Positions 1 through 12,665 are shown, counted from the first letter of the stretch. The stretch is 64,000 nucleotides of DNA from Sphagnum compactum (GCA_965153455.1 OZ234501.1:15736855-15800854); one strand, 5' to 3'. The notes: generated by a model not told the origin, from the letters alone. Translations and numbers: made by a program.

Positions 1-431
1 CGCACTAAGCATCGGTAACGGCGGGGGGGTTGCTGTGACACCGCTCGCGATTGTCGCAGACAGTTATCGTAGGGTTATGCGGCGGGAATCAGGCTGCACC
101 GTTGGGATTGGCCGTCTACAACCAAATGAAGATTGTGGCGTCGACAATTCTCCGTGTCCGTGATCCAAACGTTGGGTTCGGCGAAGGAGGAATTGAGGTG
201 CAGAGCTTTGGCTCTAGATTTCGTGCTGGAAATCACTCTGCTGATACCCGGTCGGCCGTCACGAGCGAGTCGGCTAGACTCTTGGTGCAGAGCAACAAAA
301 GATCTAAAAGATCCGCGATGAATGACGAGCCTAACGGACGGATAGTTGTACCCGCAGCCGATGACCCTGGTGGCCACCATGACGCGCGCTTCGCCCGAGA
401 GCCACGATTGCAACTGCGCCTTCTTAGCGTC
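1..431 (-). pseudogene. RecQ-type DNA helicase fragment, broken and cut by window edge
   Basis: The minus-strand frame from 431 down to 75 reads as the end of a superfamily-2 RecQ-like helicase core. It has a motif V region (VMVATRVIGCGYNYPSVRLV, compare the ATxxxGxGxxxPxVRxVIH pattern), then a motif VI-like HQESSRLARDG (compare QExGRAGRDG). A Cys-rich zinc-binding-like tail with NCRRH and later C and DNC residues follows. The frame is closed by TAG at 432-434 upstream and by TAA at 75-77. After the TAA the same frame continues with DNCLRQ, so the stop looks like a nonsense mutation inside the zinc-binding region. A Tyr sits where the first Cys of a CDNC motif would be expected. The N-terminal RecA lobe is absent. 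The stretch is clearly richer in GC than the AT-rich DNA after it. Related RecQ-like sequences occur as repeated or telomere-linked copies in some eukaryotes, so a mobile or subtelomeric origin is possible but inferred. Confidence 0.72.
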
Positions 432-477
432 CTATACATATGATCTGACCACTACGCCCGTAAGGACGCAAGCTTCA

Positions 478-545
478 GGCTCTTTGACCAGAAAAAAGAG
501 CCCGTAGTGGCAGGCTTTTTTAACGTAGTGGCAAGCTCTTTTTGT
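478..545. repeat. Short inverted and direct repeats beside the helicase fragment
   Basis: AAAAAGAGC at about 493-502 is matched by its reverse complement GCTCTTTTT at about 534-542. Between them the motif GTAGTGGCA occurs twice (about 504 and 525). AAGCTTCAGGCTCTTTGACC just upstream is a further partial copy. It may be the edge of a mobile element or an insertion scar at the border between GC-richer and AT-rich DNA. No protein or RNA gene is seen. Confidence 0.45.
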
Positions 546-547
546 TG

Positions 548-830
548 ACCTTTTTCACTTTTTGTTACTTTTTGTTACTTTTTTTACTGCTCGTAACTTT
601 TATAAGTTACTTTTTATTGCTCAAAGGGGTAAGGTTTGTTACTTTTTGTTACTTTTTTTACTGCTTGTAACTTTTGTAAATTATTTTTTTTACTGTTCAA
701 GGTTCATTGTTTGTTACTTTTTATTACTTTTTTTTACTGCTTATAACTTTCATAAATTACTTTTTATTGTTGAGAAGGGCCAGGGGAATTGTTTTATTAT
801 ATTTATTCATTGTTCAGGGGTTTAAAAACA
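548..830. repeat. Three-copy tandem repeat, about 75 bp unit, pyrimidine-rich
   Basis: Units with the core TTTTTACTGCTYGTAACTTTTRTAA recur near 582, 656 and 731. Each contains GTTACTTTTTGTTACTTTTTT. The 87-residue open frame over this stretch is a low-complexity by-product. Confidence 0.7.
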
Positions 831-3790
831 TAATAAAAACATAGACATAAATTTATGTACATATTATATTTATATAATTACGTATTTTTCAATATGTTTA
901 TTTTATGTTTGTAATGCAACGATTTGTTCTTCCATTGTGCGCATTTTTTTGTTTACATCATTGAACATTTCAAAAATCAAAATCAAAATTGAGAGGTTTG
1001 ATTTTACATTTGCAAATTTTACTATCTACAACATTATGCATTAAAAATTCGTCAATGAAAATCTTATATGTGATTTTTAAAAATTTGAATTAGTAACCAA
1101 AGGTTGGTCATATCTTGTGTATGGTTTTTTAATTACGGAAGATAATGACATGTATTATAAAAAAATTAAAAAAAAGAAATAATAAGTGTAGTATTTCAAA
1201 CATTGTGTTTAGTGTGTTTTCATAATAAAAATAAAGCAAATAAAAATCAACCTTTTAGTGAGAATGATATTACAAATGTTACTGATATTGGGATCAAATA
1301 ATTTTTAAAAAAAAAAATATGAATGCCATAATTGGAGCTTATCATAAATCTACCCCTTATGTTATTGATTTACATGGTTTCAAAAATAATTAAAAATTAT
1401 TGATGAAAAAATCAAGAATAAAAAACAGAAATATCTGAAAGGTTAAATTTTTTAAAAATTAAAAGAAGGAATGGTGAATCTTTTGTTGATTGGCATGATG
1501 TTTGAGTGGGAGATAAAATTAAAAAATATATTTAATTGTTTATGGCAAGAAACAATAATTTAATAAAAGAATTTACTAGGATATATTGTTGTAAAAATAA
1601 ATTGGGCATGATTTGGTCATAAAATTAACACAAACAACAAGGTGAAAGGTCTTTTTGGATGGAAAAATGGATGGTTTGGTCTAATTTTAACCAAACCACT
1701 AGGATATACCTTGATCTAAAAAAAATTTGTTTAAACAACTTAAAACAAAATTTTGCAACTTTATAGTACAAATGTAAACAATTTGCATCAACCCCATAAA
1801 TAAATAGGTATTGAAATATTTTGTACCTTGCTTATTCAATTCATACAAATCACAAATTATAATGATATCATTTTTATCATTAAACTTGTATTAATAAAAA
1901 AAATTCAAATTGTATTAAAGTACAACTTATAAATTTCATTTTTGATTTTTAGTTTTTGCAATCATATTGATGTACACAAGTTCCAACTCCTAAATCTTTT
2001 AATTAATCAAATCTCATCTTACTAATCATGTGAAAACAAAAAAAATTCCTTTCCAAATTAGAGTTTGGTGTCCTATTAGCAATGGTAACCAATTGTAAAA
2101 AAATTGAAGCATGGTTCAAAAGGTGAATTATGACATTTGATGGCCAAAAGTAATTGCCCATAATAACAACAATTGCATTTAATGGATACGTCGAATAATA
2201 AATGCTTTAGTCAATGAAATTGATTTAGAGTTTTTAAAAAAAAAATTAACATCTTAAAATCGGTCTTTCTCGTGTCTTTTATATTTTTGCCAAAGTGGCA
2301 AATTTTCATTTGAAAGTAAATAAATTTGTGAAACCAATGTGATTTATTCAAAGTCTTTTTATTTTCATATGGAAAAAAAGGATGACAAATGGAAAACAAC
2401 CTTTCAAGCGTGTTATAATCGGTTTGACTATTTTTGAAGTTATAAATGCATTAATTGTATTGTAATTTTTACTGAATAACACATTTCATGAACATATAAA
2501 TGATTTTCTAGTTTTTAAAAATCAACTTGTTCAATTTTGCAAAATAATTGAAAATATGAACAAATTAATTTGGGAGACCATTTGATTATAAATTATGTTT
2601 TATTCAAATTATTTGGTAATTAATTTCATGAGGATGAAATGGAATAACATTACATCAATTCCATTCACAAATTTTATATGGACTTTAGTCAAGTTCAAAT
2701 CATTATACATAGGTTAATCCATTAGTTCACTGAACACATTAAATATTTTATTGTGTTAAATGATTTTTTAATTTAATGATTCATCAAACATTTGTCCAAT
2801 TTCATGGTCCCTTTGATTAATTATATATTAGTGGGCATCTGTGCCTTTGGTTCAATTATGTCAAAAATGATACTATGAGAAGATAAATAGAATGGTCAGT
2901 GGGAATATTCTCATGCGATATGAATCGATAGCGCATTGGCATGTCAAGGGCTTTCAAGCATAGCCTACGCAAAATTTTAGCAATTTAATTTAAGATTTGA
3001 GCGTTGGATTAGCCATATTCTTTTTTTGATTGTTTTGATTATGTCATGAAACAACAAGTGATTTCAAATTTGAATGATTAACACCCAACATTGGCAGGTC
3101 TCCAATACGATATAATAATGTTTTAAAAATAAAAATTGCATTTAGACAAAAACATGGTTAGGTGGTTCAAAAGTGGCATTTTTGAAAATCCAAATTTTAT
3201 ATTAGCTAAAAAGCTATTGCACTGTGACGTTTTTTTTTACCCTATTTGTGATTGTTAATAAAAATTCAAAATTTGTTTAAAATCGAATTAGTTGATGTAG
3301 GATTCATGAAGGATGATTTTTGTCAAATAATATTGGATGAAACGTTGTCTACAAAATAATAATTGTTTCATTTGTGATTACTAACGAAAGTAGAGAATTG
3401 ATTAAAGGATTGCTTGTAGGATTTGGTGTTAGACCTTGTTTGAACCTTAAACCCTAAAACCTAAACTCAATGTTTGAACCTTAAATCCTAAAACCCAAAA
3501 CTCAATGTTATTGAGTGTAACATTATTGTTTGTAATATAATTCTTTCATAATTTGTGATTGTTGAAGAGAATGTATTATTATTTAATAAATTTGTCGTCA
3601 AACTTTGTTGTTTATGAAGAAAGAATCGTTGAGTGTTTCATAATGCGATTATTTGCGTTTGTGAAAAACATTCAAATAAAGCATTCATGTTTCATCGAGG
3701 TGCATGTTATTAGGTAGAAAATGAGGTATTTATTGCACAAAATGGTGGGTAGGTGAAAAGGGGAAGGAAGGTTTGGACAACATACATAAA
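831..3790. other. AT-rich intergenic stretch without recognised genes
   Basis: Open frames are short and low in complexity. A degenerate telomere-like patch (variants of AAACCCTAAA) lies at about 3440-3510. No transposon ends, RNA genes or conserved protein segments were seen. Confidence 0.6.
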
Positions 3791-3799
3791 TTGGCAATG

Positions 3800-4045
3800 A
3801 ATGTACATTTACGTAAATTTGGAATGAAAAACATTTACACAAATTTTGGATGAACACACATTAATGCAAATCTTTGACAAATTTTTTTAATGCAAATTCC
3901 AAATGAATATACATTTATGTGAATTTTGGATGAAATTTTTTTAATGCAAATTCCAAATGAATATACATTTATGTGAATTTTGGATGAATTTTTAAAAAAA
4001 ATGCAAATTCCGAACAAATATAACATTTATGCAATTTTTGAATGA
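3800..4045. repeat. Tandem repeat, about 55 bp unit
   Basis: AATGCAAATTCCAAATGAATATACATTTATGTGAATTTTGGATGA-type units start near 3889, 3943 and 4000, with a more diverged copy before 3889. The spacing is 54-57 bp. It lies upstream of the SRRM1-like gene and looks like a local expansion of AT-rich sequence. Confidence 0.7.
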
Positions 4046-4099
4046 AAAACATCGACATAGAAGTTCTTCATTGACTAAAATGGTAGATTATATAGTTCA

Positions 4100-4479
4100 T
4101 AATATGAAGAATGTGTGCAAGGAGGAGGGAGAGACAACAATAAATAGATGAAATGCATCCCCACTAAGAGTATCCTCATCCACGAAGAAGTGAGTATTTC
4201 TCATCCACGAAGCCAACAGTAGTTTGGAACAATAAACGGACGAGACGCATCCACGAAGAGTAATTCTCATCCATGAAGGGAACAGTTTGGGGTTCATAAT
4301 CCGAAGAGCGTGGAGCTTTGTGTTTCTCGCTGCGGCGCTGCATCCTTCTTTCTCTCTCTCTTTTGCGCGCGCGCTCTTTCTTCCTCTTCTGTCTCCCTCT
4401 CCCTTCCTCTCGTGCTCTCTGTGTGCGCGAGCTCTCGCGTCGTCCGTGTTGGTTCATTTACAAGGAACGCACATCCACA
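4100..4479 (+). promoter_or_regulatory. Promoter and 5' leader region of the SRRM1-like gene
   Basis: CATCCACGAAG or a close variant occurs four times between about 4178 and 4280, so it is a short dispersed motif directly upstream of the gene. It is followed by a CT-rich leader (about 4340-4435, many TCTCTC runs), typical of plant 5' UTRs. No clear TATA box was identified. The role of the repeated motif is inferred from position only. Confidence 0.4.
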
Positions 4480-7400
4480 ATGTCTGGCGGTTTCTTCAGG
4501 GTTCGTGTGCTCTTCTTTTCTGTTGCAGTTTTTTGTAATTTTTGGATGCCCGGTTGGAGAGAACGAGAGAAGAAAGAGAGAGAGAGAGAGAGATTAGGTC
4601 TGGAGCTTACGATTTTGATACTGTTGTTTGTTGATGGCTTTGTGTGTGTTCGTGTGTGAGCAGGGAACGTCGGCCGATCAAGATACCCGCTTCTCCAATA
4701 AGATGAAGAAGCTGCTCAAGAGCCAGAAGTTTGCCCCTGAGCTGGATGTGCTGGTGAGATTTGTGTGCCCCTGGTGATTTCACATGTTTCCTTGCCATCT
4801 CGTCCTGTTTGCTGGTTCTGTTTTTCTTTTTCTTCTTCTTTTCCCTGTTTTTCTTAGAGCGATTCTTGCCGTAGTATGGCAACCTAGTTCATGGAAATTT
4901 TGCGGCTCAGGGAGGGGGATATATGCTCAAGTCATGCTTGTCAGTCAGCAAACACTTTTCTCATTGATGTTGTAGTTATCGTTGTTTCTTCTTCCTTTCA
5001 GCAAGGATGACGAGAGGGGGAGGGTTTCTGTAAGAAAGGACATGATCCACACAGTGTTTCTCTTTTGCAGGTGGATATGACAAAGGTAAAAGTCGATGTA
5101 ATTCGGCCTTGGATAGCAACTAGGGTTACAGAGTTGCTGGGATTTGAAGATGAGGTTCTCATCAACTTCATATATGGCATGCTCGATGGGAAGGTATGGT
5201 GACAAAGGATGTAATGTGGTTGCAATTGTAATTGAAAAGATGTGATCATCTTTTCCAGTATGATGAGCTTACCCATGTGTGTGTGGTTGTCTTTTCCAGG
5301 AGGTTGATGGCAAGCATGTCCAGATTCAGCTTACTGGATTCATGGAGAAGAACACCGGACGGTTTATGAAGGAGCTTTGGATCCTATTGACAAGTGCACA
5401 GAAGAACCTCAGTGGTATCCCTCAGGAGTTCTTGGATGTCAAGGCAGAGGAGCAGAGGCTTAAGAAGGTGACTGTTTTTGTCTGGATTTCCCATTTCTTT
5501 ATTTTTTCTGTCTTCCTTTCTCTGTTAGCAAAGTTTTGCCCATGCAAATTTTGGATTCCTGGTGCAGTAGTGTTCTGATTACTTGTTTTGGGCTGCTTCT
5601 ACTGCAACAACCATTGCAGGCTGAGAATGATCGCATTGTGTTTGAGCTTCAGCGCAAGAGAGAGCAAGAAAAGGAGGCTGAGCAGGAACGGTTACGAGAA
5701 CTGGCAAGTTCAAATTTTTCATCTGAGATCATACAGTGATTTCAGAATTGTATTGCCTATGGCTTCATGATTCGCTGGATGTTATTGTAGCTGGTCACTA
5801 TCATGCACATGTGTTTACGATCACTGAACATGTGTATGACTGTTGTTATTGTTCAAATGGCTCCTCAAAATTTCCTGCATTTTTTTAGGGTTTGGTCTAC
5901 TCATTCTCCTGTTCACTGATATGTTGTCAGATCTGATTGTCAATAATCCTACTATCAGGGTCATCTATCAAATCTATTCAGTTTGTTTTAAATTTTAAGT
6001 GTGGAGAAGTTTTCAGATTAGCTGCAGGGTGGTGTGGCTGAAGAATTAGGTGTAAACCAGTAGGCCTGTATTAACCCAAACCTTTCAGAACTAAGCTGTT
6101 GATTTGATTGATCACAGGATGCAGCTAGAGAGTTAGAAAAAGGTGCCGGGGGAGGCAAGAAATCACCTACTGATGACATAGACATGAAGTCATCTGAAAT
6201 TCGGAAAGCAGGTCACAATTCAGGGAGGGGTAGTAGGTATAAAACTTCTCTTTGTTCTTCCAGAGAGCTTTTGTTGAACCCTAATCATTGGATGTTCTGA
6301 TGCCATGTGATGATCACTAGCTTTGGTTTAAATCTATTTGTGCATCATCTTTGTACTCTGTGTAGCCATTTTTGTGCCTTGAGGAGATTCCTTGAGTGCA
6401 GCTTAGTTCCACTTTGCCATTTGCTGTGCAGGATAATCTGTAATGCAGGACTTCTGTCTGGAATGCCTTTCTTCTGTCCAATTAGGTATTTGTTTGGTCA
6501 TTATAGCATGTGTGAACCATAATCTTTTGATGTTCTTGCAGTGGTTACAGAGAGAATGACAAGAGGAGTTACAGGGCAGGGTCACGGTCCCCAAATCGCA
6601 GTTGGTCCAGGTGTGTGTCTTTGCAATTCTCAAGTTGCTCTTCTTTGGATTTTCTTCCCTTATTACTGTAGGTTTTCAGAGCTCTTAAATCATGTACTCT
6701 GTGTTGGTTGTTGCCAGTGGTTTGTCAACATTCCTTGGTTGGAGCCTTTTCTTTGTTCCTTTTGGTGTTATCCCTTCCCATCTGCTGTTGGGAACCTTTT
6801 TGGATGGAGCATGATGCGATTTGCTGGTAGGTAGCTATCTGCAAAGAACTACATGTGTCATTTTAGCAAGCAGTGTGAAGTAAACCAATTTCAACTCTGA
6901 CCTCCAATTTTCGGGTCTTACATGGCCACTTTACGGTTGCTACTAGTGCATCTTCAAATTCTTTGACACAGGCATATTGTGGGCCAGCAATATCCTCATG
7001 TAGGAGATTGGGATTCTCTGATCAAGGATATTACCCTGAATTGTCTTGGCCATTTAGGAATCAGAGTTTTGCAAATGTGAGAACTAGGTTTGAGCAGTCC
7101 TCGGAGCCATTCCTTAAGGGGAAAAATTCTGGTTGAAAATTTCCAATTATAGCTCAATCCAAACTTGTGAATTGGACTAAATTTATATGTTACTATAGAG
7201 CCCGGTATATGAAGCTATTTAAGTGATTTTTGGTGTGAAGCTTCCTCTGAGTCTACGTCACTTCTTTCCATGAATATCATGGAACCAGGTCCCAATGCCA
7301 TTTGCCTCTGAATTCTTCTAAGTTTTCAGCAGACATTTGTTTACTACTTTACACCAACCCACAATCTGGAGCTTATGAAGTCACTGGAGAGTAATGGCAG

Positions 7401-9513
7401 CTAGTTACTGCCATTTCTTATGAAGGTGATGGTCCAATACTTCGTAAGTGACACTGTCTAGGTTTTGATTGCACTTATTATTGTTGCATCTGCTTGGATC
7501 TGGCCTGAACTGACACAACAAGTGTTTTTTGGAGTTTTCTTTGCAATTTCATGCACATTGTGCCTTGGATGTGGGAGGATTATTACATCACTCCAAGGGT
7601 GCTTGTAGGACATGTAAGGGGCCCTTCCTTGAAGGTGTCAGTGAAGTAGAATGAAGACAATTAACCTAAATCAGCCACTTTTTGTTCCTGTATATGGAGG
7701 TCAGTCAGTCATTTCTGTTGTTTGGGATCTGATATAGTTGGCTGTAATAATACATGGCTGCAGATCTCCTGTGAGGAGACGCCACCATTCTCGTAACAGG
7801 TCCCAATCACCACGTCGAAGTGGAAGGTCAAGATCTCCTGACAGGCATGGGCGATTGCCAAGGGCACCACATTCACCAGTGAGACGGCACCACTCACCCA
7901 ACTATTCAAGGTCACCAGTGGGGCGAAGGCGCCACCACACACCAGACTATTCAAGGTCTCCGGTGGGTCGAAGAAGGTCACCTAAGGCACACAGATTATC
8001 ACCACGTTTTCGCCCTGCTTCACGCTCTCCACAACCTCAAAGATCTCCAAGCTCTCCACAGCCTCGACAATCTCCAAGCTCTCCACGTCCTCGAAGATCT
8101 CCCAGCCCTCCACGGCCTCGAAGATTTCCAAGTTCTCCACGGCCTCGACGATCTCCAAGTTCTCCAAGACATCATAGATCTCCAAGCTCTGCACGACGTC
8201 GAAGATCTCCAAGCCACTCACCCTCCCCACCAAGACAGAATTTTCACAGGTAATCTTGTCTGTGTAAATGGCTCTTTGGCTTTTGGGGACAGAAATGCCT
8301 GATAGCAGTAAAATTATGTGAGGAGAATTGGGATGGAAAATTAGCAGTAGGGATTTTACAAAATGGGTTTGATTTTGCTGTTTTTTATTGGGCATTTTTT
8401 GTGAAATTTTTTGTGGACCATACTTACAATATACCTAGGTGCCTACTGCTTAATTTGAGGAGTGTAGGCACATTGAAGAGGTCTTAAATGTTGTATCTGC
8501 AAATACAGCAGGGGTTCTCATCGAAGGGAGAGGAGTTCCAGCAGAGAGCAACAGACCCATCAAAATGGAACCACTTTAAGCAAGGAAAGGAGTCCCAGCA
8601 GATATCATCAGGCCCATCAAAATGGGACCAATTTGCAGAAGGAACAAGACCATCAAGGGCTGGAAAGGTAAGGCAAAGGGCATTCAGTTCCTTTCTGTTG
8701 TGGATAGTGTCCTTGTTGCTATTAGAATGCTCTCCATCTAGTACTTAATTCTCCAGTTATGTTATGTTCTGTTGATAGAGAGTGCATTTGTTGTGTATTG
8801 TGCTAACTGCCCACTGCTGTTACAGAGCTGACCAAGGTGGAAAGGCAGAGAGAAATGTGCCTCTCTCTTCCAGTAGGCCTGGCGCGGACGTTCCTCTTAC
8901 AATGCTGCCTTCTGCAAACCGAAGATCAGCAAGCTATGTAGCAGGAGAAAAACGCCCATACAGTGACCTGGAAGAGCAAGTTGAGCCAGATAAAGGGAGA
9001 AAAGAGCGGATTGTGCGGAGAAATAGAAGCCCACTTCAAGAACGAAATAAGTCGGAGCATTCCAGTGACATTGAGAGGGTTCAGAGCCCTGTTGGGATGA
9101 TCTCATATGAGGATTCTATTCCCAAACTAGAGACGGCCTCAATGAAGGCGAGTTTGCAAGAGAATAAGGATGCGTTTGTGGCCAGATCCCATCATGCTGG
9201 AAGCTTGTCACCTAAGGTTAGTGATAAAGCCACAGATGAAAAGATGCGAAGAAAAGAAGAAAAGCGAGTACGAAAAGAGGAGCACAGGAGGAGAAGGGAG
9301 GAGAAGCACAAGAGGAGAGCAGAGAAGCATGCTGCAAAGGCTGCATCTGCCATGGTTACAGATGCTGCTGAAGTCGACAGACAGCTCCAAAGTCCCAATG
9401 TGTTCATTCCAAGTGATGAAGAGCGTACTGAAAATGAACAAAAGCTCCTTGAGGATGCCCTGCGGCGGAAAGCTCTGGAGTCATTACGCGCAAAGAGGGC
9501 GATCTCTCAATGA
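4480..9513 (+). CDS. SRRM1/SRm160-like splicing coactivator, PWI domain
   Basis: This nuclear splicing coactivator would bind RNA through its PWI domain and bridge SR proteins and snRNPs through its RS-rich tail. Ten exons give one 668-residue frame: 4480-4500, 4664-4753, 5071-5193, 5300-5467, 5620-5703, 6118-6236, 6542-6610, 7764-8249, 8509-8667 and 8826-9513. The start MSGGFFR and following GTSADQDTRF match the family N-terminus. The PWI domain covers about residues 28-125 with Pro50-Trp51-Ile52 in IRPWIATRVTELLGFEDEV. A charged helix (LQRKREQEKEAEQERLREL) follows, then an RS/RP-rich region. Exon 8 is almost wholly SPSSPRPRRSPS-type repeats. The last exon has a lysine/arginine-rich coiled segment and ends RAKRAISQ. 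Intron 5 begins GCAAGT (a GC-AG intron). Exon 9 has a CAGCAG double acceptor at 8506-8511. Phases agree at every junction. Introns 7 (about 1.15 kb) and 5 are longest. The identity is firm; exon 9, in a less conserved tail, is the least certain. Confidence 0.9.
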
Positions 9514-10975
9514 GTTCTTGGATAACATATGTTTTTCTGCGGGAATTCCCTTTTATTGAAAGGACTGGGTGTAAACTTGTTGACTTGTGCAGTTGCCTCA
9601 AGAGGCAGTCTGGATGTCATAGATTCTCATAGATTGGCTGGGCAGTTAAGGAAAGAGCTTTCTCATTGTTGGTGTGTTTCTTACTATATGTCCATGCTGG
9701 GCGGCAGGACTCTGAGGAGTTTGGAACCTGATCAATCTGGAGGGCAATAATGGGGCTTGTTGGAGGTTTTTAAGAGGCTTCCTTACTGGTAATGTTTGCT
9801 GGCTTTTGCATGCAGCTTTGCATATTATGAGGTGGTTTATTCGCAATATATCATCACAGTGGTCAGTGAGTCTCTGATTGTGTGTGCCTTCACATGTACT
9901 CAGAGGAGGCTTTTGACGTCTTAGGGGCAGCAAGATGTGAAGTTGCTCAGTTGCAGCTTGGATTTGGGCAACAGCAAAGAACTCTTCATTGGGGCTGCTA
10001 GTCAGCCCTCAAAACATGTCTAGGTTTCTCCCCTTACCTTGTTTTGTTTGCTTCTGGCTTCCAGCTTAGTCAGAATCAGGAACAAAGTCACCGCAGCTGG
10101 CATTGACAGGTAGAGAGTTGGCACGGCTTTTTCACACTGGTCTTATCTGGGACCGACTTATAAAAGGACAAAAGTAGAAATGCCTTTCTGACTGTCACGT
10201 GGATTTATATTCAGGATAGTAAAGAAATCAGTGCAGTGAAGAAGCAAGCTCGTGAGAAACTTCTGGATTTGAGAAAGGACTTCCTCTTATGGGGTTGTTT
10301 GTCAGCTTGGTCTCACTAATATAGAACTGGGAGTCCAGTGTCTAGATGTCGTTTCACTTCTGGTGGGGCATCATAGTTCCTTTGCCTTTGAGGTGGGGAT
10401 CTTTTCAATTTCCGTCTGTGTTCTTTTGCGTGAAAGAGCTGATGCGGATTGAGATTATAGGTGTGAGATGGATGTCTCTATTGGCTGTTGGCAAACATAA
10501 CTGCAAATTGGATATATAGTTTAATTTGAAGCTGACAATTTTGGTTAGTCTTTTGGGCACAGACTCTGCAGGGGTTCTTGAAGGATTGGAAGGTTGCTCA
10601 CCAGTTTTAAGTTTTCCATTTTGGCCTGGACAGGAAGGAAGTACTCAAACATCTCTATTACATTTGTATTTTGTCTCATCTAGTCTTTGTGGTAGCTCAA
10701 GGATTTGTTCATACGAGTGTTATAGTTTTGTACTGACTGGTTCTCTAACTCCGACTTATTTAGAGTAGGTACACTGACAGTAGTACAAATGGCTTGAAGT
10801 TTAGGCTTTAAAATGGTGCAAAATGGCTTGTAAATAGTAGTAACTTGGATTAGTAGTTTGGTTGAAGTTCAACAAGCTTTCAGTAATGTGAAATGGCTTG
10901 TAAGTAAATAGTGAATTATGCCCGCTTGCATTTGCTGTTTCATGCACACCCACTTGGAGCATAGATGATCACGGT
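9514..10975 (+). other. 3' flank of the SRRM1-like gene, no gene recognised
   Basis: Base composition stays close to that of the gene for about 1.3 kb, with no conserved reading frame. It may hold the 3' UTR or spliced non-coding sequence of the upstream transcript. The poly(A) site could not be placed. Confidence 0.4.
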
Positions 10976-12665
10976 AGCAAAGCTAGAGCACATCTGTCTG
11001 CGGTGCAATGATCTAGAGCTGGCATGCCTTGAGCAATTGAAACCAAGAATTTGATCACCATCTCTCAGCAAGAACGATTCTCTCTGACAATGGGAACACC
11101 CAGAGAGTAATATGAGCTAGAGTTGGAGCAAATATAGTCTCTGAGAGCACAAGTACCAGAGATTTCTTGGCTTCAATCCCACACCTAAAAATGCAAGTAA
11201 GAATTTGGTTCTGGGGTCTGATTCTTCCAAAAGCACCGAAACCAAACTTTGATTTCAGTTTTGGAAATCAAACCCCATTTCCCTTGTGTCAAAATCTTTC
11301 TTTTTGTGAAAAACATGACCTTTCATTTGCTAGATTTCAGTCATTTTTTTGACTTTGAATATGTGACCCTAATCAAAATTGCCGTAATTCTATAATAATT
11401 TCAAGGTTTAGCTGAAATTTTTAAAAAAAAATTTTAAATTTTTTACTGCTTTCATATAATATGGTTTACTGCTGAATTTTGCTCAATCTGCTTTGTGGAT
11501 GATCTTGCAAAAAATTGGCTACACCACAAAATTGAACAAATGAAAACAATGTTTGCTACTCATGTTGAAAAAATACTAATCAAGTGGGGCCTTCAATTGC
11601 AATTGTTCTCAAATAAAATCTGGTCATGGAACATGCATTACACCTAGTCTTAAATGATGTTTAAAAGTTTGACACTGAGATAGTGCAAATTTGTAATCTT
11701 GTTTGCAACAAAGGAGAACATGCATTACACTAGTCTTAAATGATGTTTAAAAGTTTGACATTGAGATAGTGCAAATTTGTAATCTTGTTTGCAACAAAGG
11801 AGAGTGAAGATGGAGCTTGTTGATTACTATAATACCTACAATGTAGTCACTTGACAATGTCAACATCATTACTCATAAAGGGGCGTTGTTTTCGGGGAAA
11901 TGATTTTCAGCTTTATTTTTTTACCCTTATTTCCTTCGAAGACATATATAGGAGTCACATATTCTATGTCAAATTTTGGCAATAAAACATCCAACCAAAG
12001 AAGGAGGGAGGAAAAAAAAAAAAAAAAAAAAACGAACTCACTAGAGTTGAGCATCATCGCATGATGATGAAAATGAAGGACCTTTGAGCCCACTATGTTG
12101 GTGCATCCCAAGACTAGTTAGTAGCTACATGGGTGATCAACCAAGTTGACAAGCTTTAAGAAAAATGCACATGTGGCCGGCCAACAGGGTATAAAAGAGG
12201 GGAGGAAAAAAAAATCCACACTTTCAATTTAAAATCCAATTTGATCAAAGTATATCATTGAAGTTCTTGGGAATACCCTACCCTTCACCCAAATACAAAG
12301 GGCAACCCAAGTTTGTTATTGCCAAAAAGACTACCCTAAGTTACAAATCGATGAAATCATAACAAAAAACCAAATTGGATGTCATCCGTAGCCTACAAAT
12401 TGATTGGATATCATCCAGTTATTACAACAAAACCAAAATTGGCTGTCATCCATAATCTCAAAACCAGGTCACATTATTTAAATTGGATCACATTGGCGTC
12501 GACCGTTGACACTACGATAAAAGCTGTCTCCTATGCCAAGTGTTTTCACTGGATTTTGAGCGAATTCACCATTCTAATGAACACGGACTAATGAATTGCA
12601 CCCACATTTTATAATAGTGTGGGTTGATCTCAAGTATAGTGATAGTTATACGATTAGTATTATCA
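10976..12665. other. Intergenic region between SRRM1-like gene and PPO
   Basis: It contains an 87-bp tandem duplication (separate entry), an A-rich run near 12010-12032, and a TATAAA at about 12190 in GGGTATAAAAGAGG with no gene after it on the plus strand. No protein-coding segment was recognised. Confidence 0.5.
11631..11802. repeat. 87-bp tandem duplication
   Basis: The stretch starting ACATGCATTACAC at 11631 is repeated from 11718 with only a few changes, both copies ending GCAACAAAGGAGA. The near identity points to a recent duplication. Confidence 0.85.

Noticed and set aside
4176-4659. Several overlapping 80-113 codon frames upstream of the SRRM1-like gene
   Set aside because: They arise from CT/GA-rich low-complexity leader and intron 1 sequence.
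12186-12200. Strong TATA-like box GGGTATAAAAGAGG
   Set aside because: No coding region or RNA gene follows on the plus strand, and PPO is on the other strand ending toward it.
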